A stretch of 33,417 nucleotides of DNA from an uncultured Acidimicrobiales bacterium. GTDB taxonomy: Bacteria; Actinomycetota; Acidimicrobiia; Acidimicrobiales; CADCTF01. The translations under genes were made by a program, and so were the position numbers. Where the stretch lies: NCBI GenBank assembly GCA_902805655.1, contig CADCTF010000017.1:1-33417 (forward strand). The letters are read 5' to 3'. Under the pieces are notes generated by a model. It made no database searches, was not told the DNA's origin, and worked only from the letters and a program-made list of their open reading frames with translations. Shown piece after piece: positions 22,495 through 30,532 of the stretch (position 1 is its first letter; each line of letters begins with the position of its first letter).

Positions 22495-23448
22495 CTACTC
22501 CGGGTTGCCGCCGCTGTTCGTGCCGTGGTCGGTGCCGCTGTTGCCGGCGAGGCGGGAGGTGACCCAGTCACGAGCGCCGGCCACCGTGCCGCCGAGGTCA
22601 CGGATGAGCGAGACGAGCGGATCCTGCGACTCCTCGAACGCACGACGGTAGTGGCGAGCGGCGTCGCCGACCTCGTCGCGGATGGAGGCGGTGCCGTCGT
22701 CGGCGCGCCGGGGGTAGTCACCGGCGAGGATGGCGGTGTACGCGCCCGAGTCCACCCAACGCCGGAGCTCGGCGGCACGGACGACGGCGAAGGGGTGGCG
22801 ATCCTCATCTGCACGCGAAGTCCGGCTCCACTGTCCTGCACTGCCAGCAGCCCGGCACGGTCACCCGACAGCTCGGCCTTGCGCTGCCGCTCGTGCAGCG
22901 CTCCGATGATGCCGCGCAGGCCCAGGGCGCCCACGGAGAGCCACGACAGCGAGGCGGCCATGCGCATCAGCTGCAGCAGCATCGTGGTGTAGAGAGCGTG
23001 CCCCGACTGGATGTGGCCCAGCTCGTGGCCGAGGACGAAGCGGAGCTCCTCATCGTCCAGGAGGTCGAGCATCCCGCTCGTGACGACGATGAACGGCCGG
23101 TCGACACCGAGCGCAGTCGCCTGCGGTCGTGGATCGGACTGCACGAAGACCTCCGGTACGTCGCGCACGTCCAACGAGGCGACGACGTCGGCGAGGCGAG
23201 GTGCACCCGTCGGAACTGCCGATCGTCGACACGGATGGCGGAGCCGATGTAGACGAGGCGGAGCGTTCGCTCGTTCCAGAGAGACGCGAGGCGCCGGAGG
23301 ACGACGTCGAAGCCTTTCAGCTGTCGGAGTGCGACAAGAGCGCCCCGGTCGGCCGGGTGCTCCCATGCCCGTGAGCTGATTCGACGAGACGGAGGCGCGT
23401 CCGGGTGCTTCGAGCGAGGTCGGATGCGCTGCTGCTGTCTTCGGTCAT
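22495..23448 (-). pseudogene. Decayed M48 family zinc metalloprotease (HtpX-like)
   Basis: The protein can be rebuilt across three frames. It starts MTEDSSSASDLARSTRTRLR, shifts near 23375-23395 to RISSRAWEHPADRGALVALRQLKGFD and continues to VYIGSAIRVDDRQFRRVH. It shifts again near 23200 to RLADVVASLDVRDVPEVFVQ, then carries the zinc site LGHELGHIQSGHALY and ALHERQRKAELSGDRAGLLAVQD. Near 22800 it jumps frame to HPFAVVRAAELRRWVDSGAY and runs to the stop. At that last junction about 45-50 residues normally found between AGLLAVQD and HPFAVxR also seem to be absent. Three lesions make a working protease unlikely, although HExxH survives. Sequencing error could explain the one-base shifts but not the deletion. 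Confidence 0.82.
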
Positions 23449-23526
23449 GCCCGGCGTACCGGCCGAGAAAGTCTTGGAGCAAGCACGGAATGTGCTGTGC
23501 TGGCCGCACGGCGTGAAAAAAATCTG

Positions 23527-23597
23527 TACGCTTTGCGACAAGGGGTGCGATTGCTCCCCATTCATGGCCTTTGCCCATGGCGGAGGCAATCACCACC
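23527..23597 (+). promoter_or_regulatory. Promoter and structured 5' leader of the secreted repeat protein
   Basis: TACGCT (23527-23532) is a possible -10, giving a leader of about 70 bases. Within it GGTG (23544-23547) can pair with CACC (23594-23597), GATTGC (23549-23554) with GCAATC (23586-23591) and TCC (23555-23557) with GGA (23582-23584). They enclose a CATGG/CCATG hairpin (23563-23579). The helix ends just before the GGGGGA ribosome binding site. It does not match any riboswitch class I could recall. Confidence 0.45.
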
Positions 23598-23610
23598 AAG
23601 TGGGGGAACG

Positions 23611-25392
23611 ATGCAACAGCAGTCTCGTCCGGCGTCACGACGCCGGTTCTCGAAGGTCAGCGCAGGCTTGGCGGCGGCAACCGCCTGTGCCATGCTCGGG
23701 CTCACCCCGGTGTCTGCCGCAGTGGGCGCCGGCGGAGCACTGACCGTCTCGCCCACGTCCGGTTCTGCCGGGAGCGACATCACCGTCTCCGGCACGGCCT
23801 GTTCCGAGGCCACCGCCAACGTCCGGTTGGAGTCGACCACCGGCGGGGTCACCGTCCAGGACAGCGAGACCGTCACCGTGGTCACGGGCAGCTTCTCCAC
23901 GACGCTCACCGTGCCTGACCTGGCCAACACGGACCACACCTACCAGGTGGTGGCCTTCTGCGGCCCGGAGAGCGACGCCGCCTCTAGGTACACGCCGGTC
24001 GCCTTCACCGTCACGCCCCGGACGCTGGTCGTGACGCCGCTCTCGGGTCCGCCCGGCCAGGTCATCACGGTGACCGGCGGCGAGTGCGGGGAGACCACCG
24101 CCGACGTGGTTCTGAGGGATGGCACGGGAACCTTTGTGTCCGAGAGCAGGAACGTGCCTGTCAACAACCGGTCGTTCACCACCACGCTCACCGTTCCCCT
24201 GACCGCCGATCCCGAGGGGGCCTACGTCGTCATCGCCACCTGTGGCCCGGTAGGCAACCCGCTCGCGTTGTACGAGGGCTACAGCTTCGACGTGACACCC
24301 GGGACGACACCTCCGCCCGCCCGCACCCTCACGGTGTCCCCGACCTCCGGTGATGCCGGCACGGTGATCAACGTGAGCGGCACGGCCTGCACGGCCCCCA
24401 CCGCCGACGTCTTCCTCGGTGTCTCATTCGGGGAGATGGGTGATGGCGTCGACGAGAAGCAGGACGTCGCAGTCTCGCTCACAGGCACCTTCTCCACGAC
24501 GCTCACCGTCCCGGCCAACTCCGATCCGAGCGGGGTGTACTCCATCTCGGCCACCTGCGGCCAGACGGAGGCTCCGGTCTTCACCTACGAACGCCAGGCC
24601 TTCGACGTCACCGGCGATGCCCCGCAGGGCCCGCAGACCGGCGAGTCGGGGTACCGCATGGTCGCGGCTGACGGTGGCGTCTTCACCTTCGGCAACCGCA
24701 CGTTCCACGGCTCGACCGGCGACATCGTCCTGAACAGGCCGATCGTGGGCGGCGCGACCGACGTCTCCGACTACGACGGCTACTGGATGGTCGCCTCCGA
24801 CGGTGGCATCTTCACCTTCAGCGCCGGCTTCTACGGTTCCCTCGGTGATCGCGTGCTCGCCTCGCCTGCCGTGGAGATCGAGCCCACGCCGACCGGTCTT
24901 GGCTACTTCATCGTGCTGGCCGACGGAACCGTGCATGCCTTCGGCGACGCCGTCCACCAGGGTGACATCGCCGGTGCGCCGCTCAACCGGCCCATCGTCG
25001 GCATGTCGGTCACCCCGTCCGGTCAGGGCTACTGGCTCGTCGCCGGCGACGGCGGCATCTTCAACTTCGGTGATGCCGGCTTCTTCGGTTCGACGGGCAA
25101 CATGACGTTGAACGCCCCGATCCTCGACATCGCTCCGGCCGTCGACAACAACGGGTACTACCTGCTCGGCCGCGACGGTGGCGTCTTCACCTTCGGCTCG
25201 GCCGAGTTCAAGGGCTCCACCGGCGCCATGACGCTCAATGCACCGGTCGTGGCCATGCTCGTGTCGCCGACCGGTGCCGGCTACTGGCTGGCCGCCTCCG
25301 ACGGTGGCGTCTTCACCTTCGGAGCGGTGCCGTTCCACGGCTCCATGGGCGCCATCAGGCTCAACAGCCCGGTGCTCGACCTCATCAACTGA
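23611..25392 (+). CDS. Secreted protein with Ig-like repeats and a propeller-like repeat domain
   Basis: A 593-residue exported protein. A Sec signal peptide (about 1-37) ends near VSAAVGAGG. Three Ig-like (IPT/TIG-type) repeats follow, each opening like [21 protein letters not shown] and carrying TFSTTLTVP and a late Cys. From about residue 345 come six repeats of about 40 residues on the pattern [24 protein letters not shown], LNxPIV, which suggests a beta-propeller. Paired Cys in each Ig-like repeat suggest disulfides. The ATG has GGGGGA four bases upstream. Surface adhesion or carbohydrate binding is possible, but no function can be assigned. The gene ends at a double hairpin terminator. 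Confidence 0.88.
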   Translation: [593 protein letters not shown]

Positions 25393-25398
25393 TCCTGC

Positions 25399-25474
25399 TG
25401 CAGCTGCCCTAGGGCAGCTGCACGAACGACGACAACGACGCCGCCCCGCTCCTCTGGAGCGGGGCGTCGTCGTT
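25399..25474. terminator. Double hairpin, bidirectional terminator
   Basis: A perfect 24-bp palindrome with arms TGCAGCTGCCCT (25399-25422) is followed by a second hairpin. That one has a 10-bp stem GCCCCGCTCC/GGAGCGGGGC (25443-25465) with a TCT loop, flanked by further pairing AACGACG/CGTCGTT. It lies between two convergent genes and probably serves both. Neither hairpin has a U-run. Confidence 0.75.
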
Positions 25475-25497
25475 GGTGCCAGCTTCGGTCCCGCCGG

Positions 25498-25986
25498 TCA
25501 TGCCAGGCGCCACACGCCGACCTGGGTGCGCCGCGTGAGCTCGGCCCGCCGCCGGAACTCGGCTGTGCCCGTGTCGAAGCGGCTCGACTCCCAGGCCGCC
25601 AGGTTCGGGTACCGCGTGCACAAGAGGAACCGGGTGGCGTCGCCCACCGGCTCACCCGCACGGAACAACCCGAACACGCGAGTGCCCGGGGTTCCCTGCT
25701 CGAAGGCGGGCCACGCCGCGGCCGAGAGCTCCACGAACTCCTCGGCGTCTGCGCTGGGGCAATCGAACCAGCGGAGGGCGAACACGCCGGGGCCGGTCGG
25801 CGCGTCGACGGCATCCGCCGCCGTCGGGCGTGCCGTCGCGACCAGCCGCGTGCCGGGCCCGTCGGCGCCGACGGCAAGGGACCGCCGCTCGTCAGACCAC
25901 GCGCCGATCAGCGGACGGAAGGATGCCCACGATCCCGTACCGTCTTCGAGCAGGCGGAACGGCAGGGCCAGGCCCTCGACGGGCAC
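25498..25986 (-). CDS. Hypothetical protein with a dimeric alpha/beta-barrel-like C-terminal half
   Basis: A 162-residue protein. The C-terminal half (ALRWFDCPSADAEEFVELSAAAWPAFEQ, then TRFLLCTRYPNLAAWESSRF) resembles NIPSNAP or stress-responsive A/B-barrel proteins, which often form dimers. The GTG start overlaps the stop codon of the DUF2237 gene by one base (TAGTG), and the GAGGAG in that gene's last codons could act as ribosome binding site. The longer frame from 26340 lies antisense or out of frame over the DUF2237 gene and is not used. The function is unknown; the family suggestion is weak. Confidence 0.72.
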   Translation of the reverse strand: MPVEGLALPFRLLEDGTGSWASFRPLIGAWSDERRSLAVGADGPGTRLVATARPTAADAVDAPTGPGVFALRWFDCPSADAEEFVELSAAAWPAFEQGTPGTRVFGLFRAGEPVGDATRFLLCTRYPNLAAWESSRFDTGTAEFRRRAELTRRTQVGVWRLA

Positions 25987-26378
25987 TACTCCTCGAGAGC
26001 TCCTGCGTCGGTCGGCACGTCCACCGCGTGCTCTTGCAGCACCTCCAGAGGCACCACCTCGAGGGCCCGCTCGTGGGTGGAGGCCAGCACGACCGGAGCG
26101 GCGGCTCCGTCGCGGTGCGCACGCAGCCAGTTCGCCGCCGTCACGCACCAGCGGTCGCCGGGGGTCAGCCCGGGGAAGCGGTACTGCGGCATCGGCGTGC
26201 TCAGGTCGTTTCCGATCCGGCGCTGGTGGTCGAGGAACTCCGACGTGACGACCGCACAGATGGTGTGGCTGCCGAGATCCTCCGGCCCGGTGCTGCAGCA
26301 TCCGTCCCGGTAGAACCCGGTGACGGGGTCCGTTCCGCACGGTTCCAGCTCACCGCCCAGCACGTTTCGATCGGTCAT
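25986..26378 (-). CDS. DUF2237 family protein
   Basis: A 130-residue protein closely following the DUF2237 pattern: NVLGGELEPCGTDPVTGFYRDGCCSTGPEDLGSHTICAVVT, then GNDLSTPMPQYRFPGLTPGDRWCVTAANWLRA and a final APPVVL-like VVLASTHERALEVVPLEVLQ. Conserved cysteines (Cys-Cys pair, the Cys of EPC, and WCV) could bind a metal; the family has no assigned role. The start is the ATG at 26378; a longer frame runs on upstream through the broken MASE1-GGDEF gene but belongs to that pseudogene. GATACT six bases before the ATG suggests leaderless transcription. Its stop overlaps the next gene. Confidence 0.9.
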   Translation of the reverse strand: MTDRNVLGGELEPCGTDPVTGFYRDGCCSTGPEDLGSHTICAVVTSEFLDHQRRIGNDLSTPMPQYRFPGLTPGDRWCVTAANWLRAHRDGAAAPVVLASTHERALEVVPLEVLQEHAVDVPTDAGALEE

Positions 26379-26406
26379 GGTCCCAGTATCGCCCGCCCGG
26401 CTCGTC

Positions 26407-27383
26407 TCATGCCGCGCCGGGCGTGTGGGAGAAGACGACACGGTTCCGGCTGCGCTTGGCCCGGTACATGGCTTCGTCGCCTCGGCGGATGAGCCGTCGG
26501 GTGACGTTTCGCCGTCACCCGCCAGCACGACCCCCACGCTGGCCCCCAGCTGCAAGCGACCTCCGTCGCGCTCCATCGGGGCCGACACGGTGTCCACGAC
26601 CCGCCGGGCGATCGCCTCGATCTCGGCCCTGTCGGACACGTGGGGACAGAGGATCACGAACTCGTCGCCGCCGAAGCGAGCCACGGTGTCGCCGGGACGA
26701 CAAGCCAGCGCCAGCCGCTCGGCCACCTCTCGCAGCACCTGGTCAACCAGTCGGATGCCGAACCGCAGCCCGGCCCAGATGAGCACTGGGATGGCGACGT
26801 AGGGCGTCACCATGCGCCACTGGGCTTCCCAGTCGAGGAAGGCGACGGCGGTGACGCCGCCGGCCATGGCCCAGAAGACGACCGTCTCGGCCCTCGAGCG
26901 CCTGGTGGACGGCCGATGTCTCCAGCTCAACAGCACCGGCGCCATCACGAGCACGCCGAGCCCGTCGCCGATCCACCACTGCACCACCTCGCTGGCCAGG
27001 TCGGTCTCGAACGCCCGGATCGTGCCGGTGCTGCCGATGAGCGCCCCCACAAAAGGTCCTACGAGCACGGCCGAGGCAATGAACCGCGCCAGGTTCGGCA
27101 TGGGGGCGAGGCGAACGCTCGCCTGGGCCGGGCCGAGCAGGAGAGCAGCGACGAGCGGCTCGACCACGTTGGCTGCGCCCACCAAAGAGAGGACTCGAGA
27201 TGCTGGCCAGAAGCCGGCGCCCTCGCGCTCCAGATCCCGGAGCCACAGCACGAACTGGGCGCAGAGGAAGTAGCTGAAGCCCACGGCCGCAGCCAGCACG
27301 ACGGTGGGGATGTCTCCGGTCGCGACGTGGCGGTCGGCTCGCCAGATCCATCGCGCTCGGCGATCGCCCTCCAGCCTGCCCAC
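26407..27383 (-). pseudogene. Decayed MASE1-GGDEF diguanylate cyclase gene
   Basis: The N-terminal part is a membrane-embedded MASE1-like sensor: VVLAAAVGFSYFLCAQFVLWL, AANVVEPLVAALLL and WWIGDGLGVLVMAPVLLSWR. Where FWPA should lead into further helices it joins SRVLSLVGAANVVEP directly, apparently missing several dozen residues. The sensor then runs from IWAGLRFGIR straight into DQVLREVAERLALACRPGDTVARFGGDEF. The first half of the GGDEF domain, including the DLDRFKxxND metal- and substrate-binding segment, is missing. After TSPDG one base is lost, and the true ending LIRRGDEAMYRAKRSRNRVVF is in another frame, stopping at 26407. The GTG at 27383 with a purine-rich site upstream is the likely start. 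No cyclase activity is expected. Confidence 0.8.
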
Positions 27384-27486
27384 GCGCCTCGCTCCCGCCG
27401 GCGTGGCGTGCCCGATCCGAGAGCCGGCGGACCTCGTCGCAACGTGTACCCGGTCTGACCAGCGGACACTCCAGGGGGTCGGCTGG

Positions 27487-28641
27487 TCAGGTGAGTCGGG
27501 CTCGCGCCGCTTCCATTCGCACTCGGAAGTCGGGATCGTCGGCTGCCCGACCCACGGCGGCGAGGCTCTCGACGCCGCCGAGCTCACGGAGCCCTCGCAC
27601 CGCCTTCCAGCGCACCCAGGCGTCGGCGTCGTCGAGTGCCCGCTCCAGCGACGGGCGGAGCTCCTCCCGCCCGGCGTCGACCATGGCGTCGACGACCGAC
27701 CGCCGCACCGACCGACTCGAATCGGCCAGGAGACGATTCCAGGTCTCCGCTGCGACCGCGGGTGCGGCGTCACCCAGGAGGGCGGCGGCCACCTGGCGCT
27801 CGGCCGGGTCGGAGGACCGGGATGCCTCCAGCACCCGGGCGAGACCGTCCGGATCGTGCATCTCGAGCGCTCCGAGCTCTCGCCACGCCGAGTCGAGCCG
27901 CGTGCCGCCGGCGCTCGCTGAACGAGCGGCGCGTGCAGAGGCGGGCGTCTGCTCCGTGCCCGGCCCCGGCTCGTCGGCGGGCTCCGTCCCGTCGGGCGCC
28001 CCGGTGCCCGGGAAGCGGTCGACCAGGGCCCGCAGCACCGGGCCCACGAGTGCCGGCCAGCGGCCGGCCTGGCGGAGCGTGAGGGCCACGAAGTCCCTGG
28101 CCACCAGAACCGTCGCCAGCTCCGGGAACGACGAGAACAGGCCGGCGACCCGAGGGTCGTCGGCGTCCTCGCCCGAGAGGTAGGAACGGCTGTCGCCGCG
28201 ATGGATGGGACCAGTGCGGAACATCAGCGTCCGGGGGTTCGGGGTCACCTCGGGCACGATCGGGCTGTCGAAGGTGGTGGCCAGCACGTCATCCTCGACG
28301 CCCGGGTCGGGCAAGCTCGGATCGGCGGCCGCCGAAGCGGCAGGTTCCGGCACCGCCCCCACGACGTCGACCCGAAGCTCGAAGTGACCCGAGGTCCACC
28401 CGTACTCGAGCGCCAGATCGTCGGCGAGCGGCTCCCGCCACCAACCCGCGCCGGGCCCGACCGCGATTGCGAGCGCGGTCTCGTCGGCCGCAGACCATGG
28501 CTCGGGGGAGAAGAACTGCTTGAGCAACGTCTTCACGGGCCCGAGCCGCTCGAAGGGAAGGGCCGCGAAGGCCGAGCCGGCCAGCGCCGCGGCGGCAGCG
28601 GGAACGAGCCCCCGGGCGGCTACCAGCTGGCGAGGCTCCAT
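27487..28641 (-). CDS. NFU_N and HEAT-repeat protein, CvfC-like
   Basis: A 384-residue protein. Residues about 131-210 resemble the NFU N-terminal domain (VTPNPRTLMFRTGPIHRGDSRSYLS, then FPELATVLVARDFVALTL). Residues about 245-384 are HEAT-like repeats, for example RSVRRSVVDAMVDAGREELRPSLERALDDADAWVRWKAVRGLRELGG. This domain pair is found in conserved virulence factor C of firmicutes and its actinobacterial relatives. The iron-sulfur-binding C-terminal NifU domain is absent, so it is unlikely to be an Fe-S carrier by itself. The ATG at 28641 has GATACT six bases upstream and no Shine-Dalgarno. It is divergent from the Cys-rich gene. Confidence 0.82.
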   Translation of the reverse strand: MEPRQLVAARGLVPAAAAALAGSAFAALPFERLGPVKTLLKQFFSPEPWSAADETALAIAVGPGAGWWREPLADDLALEYGWTSGHFELRVDVVGAVPEPAASAAADPSLPDPGVEDDVLATTFDSPIVPEVTPNPRTLMFRTGPIHRGDSRSYLSGEDADDPRVAGLFSSFPELATVLVARDFVALTLRQAGRWPALVGPVLRALVDRFPGTGAPDGTEPADEPGPGTEQTPASARAARSASAGGTRLDSAWRELGALEMHDPDGLARVLEASRSSDPAERQVAAALLGDAAPAVAAETWNRLLADSSRSVRRSVVDAMVDAGREELRPSLERALDDADAWVRWKAVRGLRELGGVESLAAVGRAADDPDFRVRMEAARARLT

Positions 28642-28697
28642 GTCGCAAGTATCCCCGCAGCGCCGCGCGTCGGTGACTGCTTGGTCGGCCAGGCCCG

Positions 28698-28703
28698 TAG
28701 CCT
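28698..28703 (+). promoter_or_regulatory. -10 hexamer TAGCCT, leaderless-type
   Basis: TAGCCT ends seven bases before the GTG at 28711. On the other strand GATACT (plus 28648-28653) lies six bases before the ATG at 28641, so the two promoters face away from each other. Confidence 0.4.
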
Positions 28704-28710
28704 CCGTGTG

Positions 28711-29367
28711 GTGGACGACCAGCTCGAGATCGACGACGGCGACACCGTCTGGCGCTTCGACCGGTCGTTCCTGCTCTCGCGCTGGACCTGCATCTGGGGG
28801 CGCGGCTGCCTGGGCATCCTCGACGAGCCGGCTCCCGAGCTGGGCCAAGGCTGCTGCTCGGTGGGCGCAGAGCTCGGTGATCAGGACGAAGCCCGTCGCA
28901 TCAGCGCCCTGGCCGCGACCGTCGAGCCGTCGCGCTTCCAGCACCACGCCGAGGCAGTCGACGGCGGCATCTTCTCCGACGAGTCGAGGACCTTCACCCG
29001 GGTGGTCGACGGGGCGTGCATCTTCCTCAACCGGCCGGGCTTCGAGGGCGGCGCGGGCTGTGCGCTGCACGTCGAGGCACTTGCGACGGGGGAGTCACCG
29101 ATCGACTGGAAGCCCTCGGTGTGCTGGCAGCTCCCGATCCGAGTGGACTGGGAACCGACCGGCGGCGGCACCGAGGTGGCGACGGTGCGGCGGTGGACGC
29201 GGGACGACTGGGGTGACGAAGGCGAGACGATGGCCTGGTGCTGCACCGAGGGCGACCGCGCCTACGTAGGTGACCGGCCGGTAGTGGATTCGTTGGCCGA
29301 CGAGCTCGAGGCGGTGGTCGGTGTGGAGGTCTACGTGCAGCTCCGACGCCGTCTGCACGAGGGCTGA
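28711..29367 (+). CDS. Cysteine-rich conserved protein (DUF3109/YkgJ-like)
   Basis: A 218-residue soluble protein with about ten cysteines arranged as WTCIWGRGCLG, QGCCSVGAEL, GACIFLN, AGCALHVEAL, PSVCWQLPI and AWCCTEG. The order CxxxxC, CC, GCALH, DWKPSVCWQLP recalls cysteine-cluster proteins of the DUF3109/YkgJ type, thought to bind metal. The start is one of two adjacent GTG codons; 28711 fits the leaderless spacing. It is divergent from the CvfC-like gene. Function unknown; metal binding is an inference from the cysteine pattern. Confidence 0.75.
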   Translation: MDDQLEIDDGDTVWRFDRSFLLSRWTCIWGRGCLGILDEPAPELGQGCCSVGAELGDQDEARRISALAATVEPSRFQHHAEAVDGGIFSDESRTFTRVVDGACIFLNRPGFEGGAGCALHVEALATGESPIDWKPSVCWQLPIRVDWEPTGGGTEVATVRRWTRDDWGDEGETMAWCCTEGDRAYVGDRPVVDSLADELEAVVGVEVYVQLRRRLHEG

Positions 29368-29612
29368 GCCGCCCCGCCCGCCACCCCACCCGGCCCACCC
29401 GGCAACCGTGTGCGAGGACCCCTTGCGGTGCCCTCGACCGCCGACGTAGCGTGCACGTACGGCGCTGATCCGCGCCCAGCCTACGGTCGATCCCCCCAGC
29501 GATCGTCCGACGGGCAAAGGGAGACGTAAGAGCTCTCGGGTCGAGTCGTACCGACCTTGCTGTGCCGCCGGACAGCTGCTGGGGAGCGTCCGTGGCAACA
29601 GCCGAGGTGGCC

Positions 29613-30176
29613 ATGACTCGACAGCGAGCGTTCAAGCGACGGATCCGCCAGCACATAGAAGATCGCGCCATCGGATACGCCGCGGCCCGAGCCGAGCTCG
29701 TCGCACCGGCTGCTCACCGAAAGGGCTCCAACGTGAGCAAGCAAGCCAACGACCCGTCAGCGGTCGTCGAAGAGAACATCCCGTTCATGCGAGTCGCTGA
29801 TGCGCGAGCCGCCGCGGCCTGGTATCGGCGGCTCGGCTTCCAGAAGGAGTGGGAGCACCAGTTCGGCCCCGACTTCCCGACGACCGTCTCCATCGCCCGG
29901 TCGGGACGTGCCGGAACACGGCTGTTCCTCTCCGAGCACACCGGCGACGCCACGCCCAACACGCTCGTGTACCTACGGGTGGCCGATGTCGACGCCCTCG
30001 CCGACGAGTTCGACGTCGAGGTGCAAGACAGTGGATGGGCGCGAGAGATCTCGCTGACCGACCCCGACGGCAACCGCCTCCGCGTCGGTACCCCAACACC
30101 GGCGACCAGGCCGGTCGACGAGTTCAGGTACGCGGATCCGGAAGAGAGCTCGGAGCCTGCAGAGCCAGCCGGCTGA
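29613..30176 (+). CDS. VOC family (glyoxalase/bleomycin resistance-like) protein with N-terminal extension
   Basis: A 187-residue protein. The first 35 residues, MTRQRAFKRRIRQ and GYAAARAELVAPA, form a basic helical segment of the RAFKRRxR, YxAAR type seen at the N-terminus of several actinobacterial proteins. The VOC fold follows: IPFMRVADARAAAAWYRRLGFQKEWEHQFG, TRLFLSEH, NTLVYLRVADVDALADEF and SLTDPDGNRLRVGTP. A GAGG site precedes the ATG by five bases. The 245 bp upstream hold no recognised feature. The start could be internal at GTG near 29733, which would give a plain VOC domain, but the conserved look of the extension favours the longer form. Confidence 0.83.
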   Translation: MTRQRAFKRRIRQHIEDRAIGYAAARAELVAPAAHRKGSNVSKQANDPSAVVEENIPFMRVADARAAAAWYRRLGFQKEWEHQFGPDFPTTVSIARSGRAGTRLFLSEHTGDATPNTLVYLRVADVDALADEFDVEVQDSGWAREISLTDPDGNRLRVGTPTPATRPVDEFRYADPEESSEPAEPAG

Positions 30177-30188
30177 CGGTCCCGGACG

Positions 30189-30374
30189 TCAGATGCCGAA
30201 GTGGACGTTCAGCAGCACGAGGGGCCAGACCGCCACGCCGAGCACGGCCGACAGCACGGCCGAGATGGAGCCGAGGTCGTCGAGGAAGCCCTCTCTCGCC
30301 ACGACCACCACGCCGACGACGATCCACACCACGACACCGAGGGACACCTGTCGACGGAAGACCTTGCCAGCCAC
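30189..30374 (-). CDS. Small two-helix membrane protein
   Basis: A 61-residue hydrophobic protein with two transmembrane helices (about 9-27, VSLGVVVWIVVGVVVVA, and 37-57, ISAVLSAVLGVAVWPLVLL) joined by an acidic turn, GFLDDLGS. No family is recognised. The GTG start is preceded, six bases upstream, by TACGGT (plus 30381-30386), fitting a leaderless promoter. It ends 12 bases from the convergent VOC gene. Confidence 0.65.
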   Translation of the reverse strand: MAGKVFRRQVSLGVVVWIVVGVVVVAREGFLDDLGSISAVLSAVLGVAVWPLVLLNVHFGI

Positions 30375-30532
30375 CCGGTCACCGTACCGTCCGTTGACTC
30401 ATCGCAGGCCGGTGGCCTGGGCCCTCACGTCCGTGCGACCCGGCCAAGGCGCCGAGGTGCCGTGCATGGTCGCAGGAGGGGGGTCGGATTGGGGAGCTTG
30501 CCGGCGTCCGCGGCATGGGCGAGAGTCGGGCC

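Noticed and set aside
23527-23610. A c-di-GMP or c-di-AMP riboswitch before the secreted protein
   Set aside because: The GGGGGAAC stretch recalls the c-di-AMP class, but the other conserved blocks are missing and the coding region starts directly after it. No c-di-GMP riboswitch core was found.
25986-27773. A single 595-residue fusion of MASE1-GGDEF with DUF2237
   Set aside because: The GGDEF ending is found in another frame with its own stop at 26407, and DUF2237 has its own ATG with a promoter-like hexamer. The fusion results from the frameshift.
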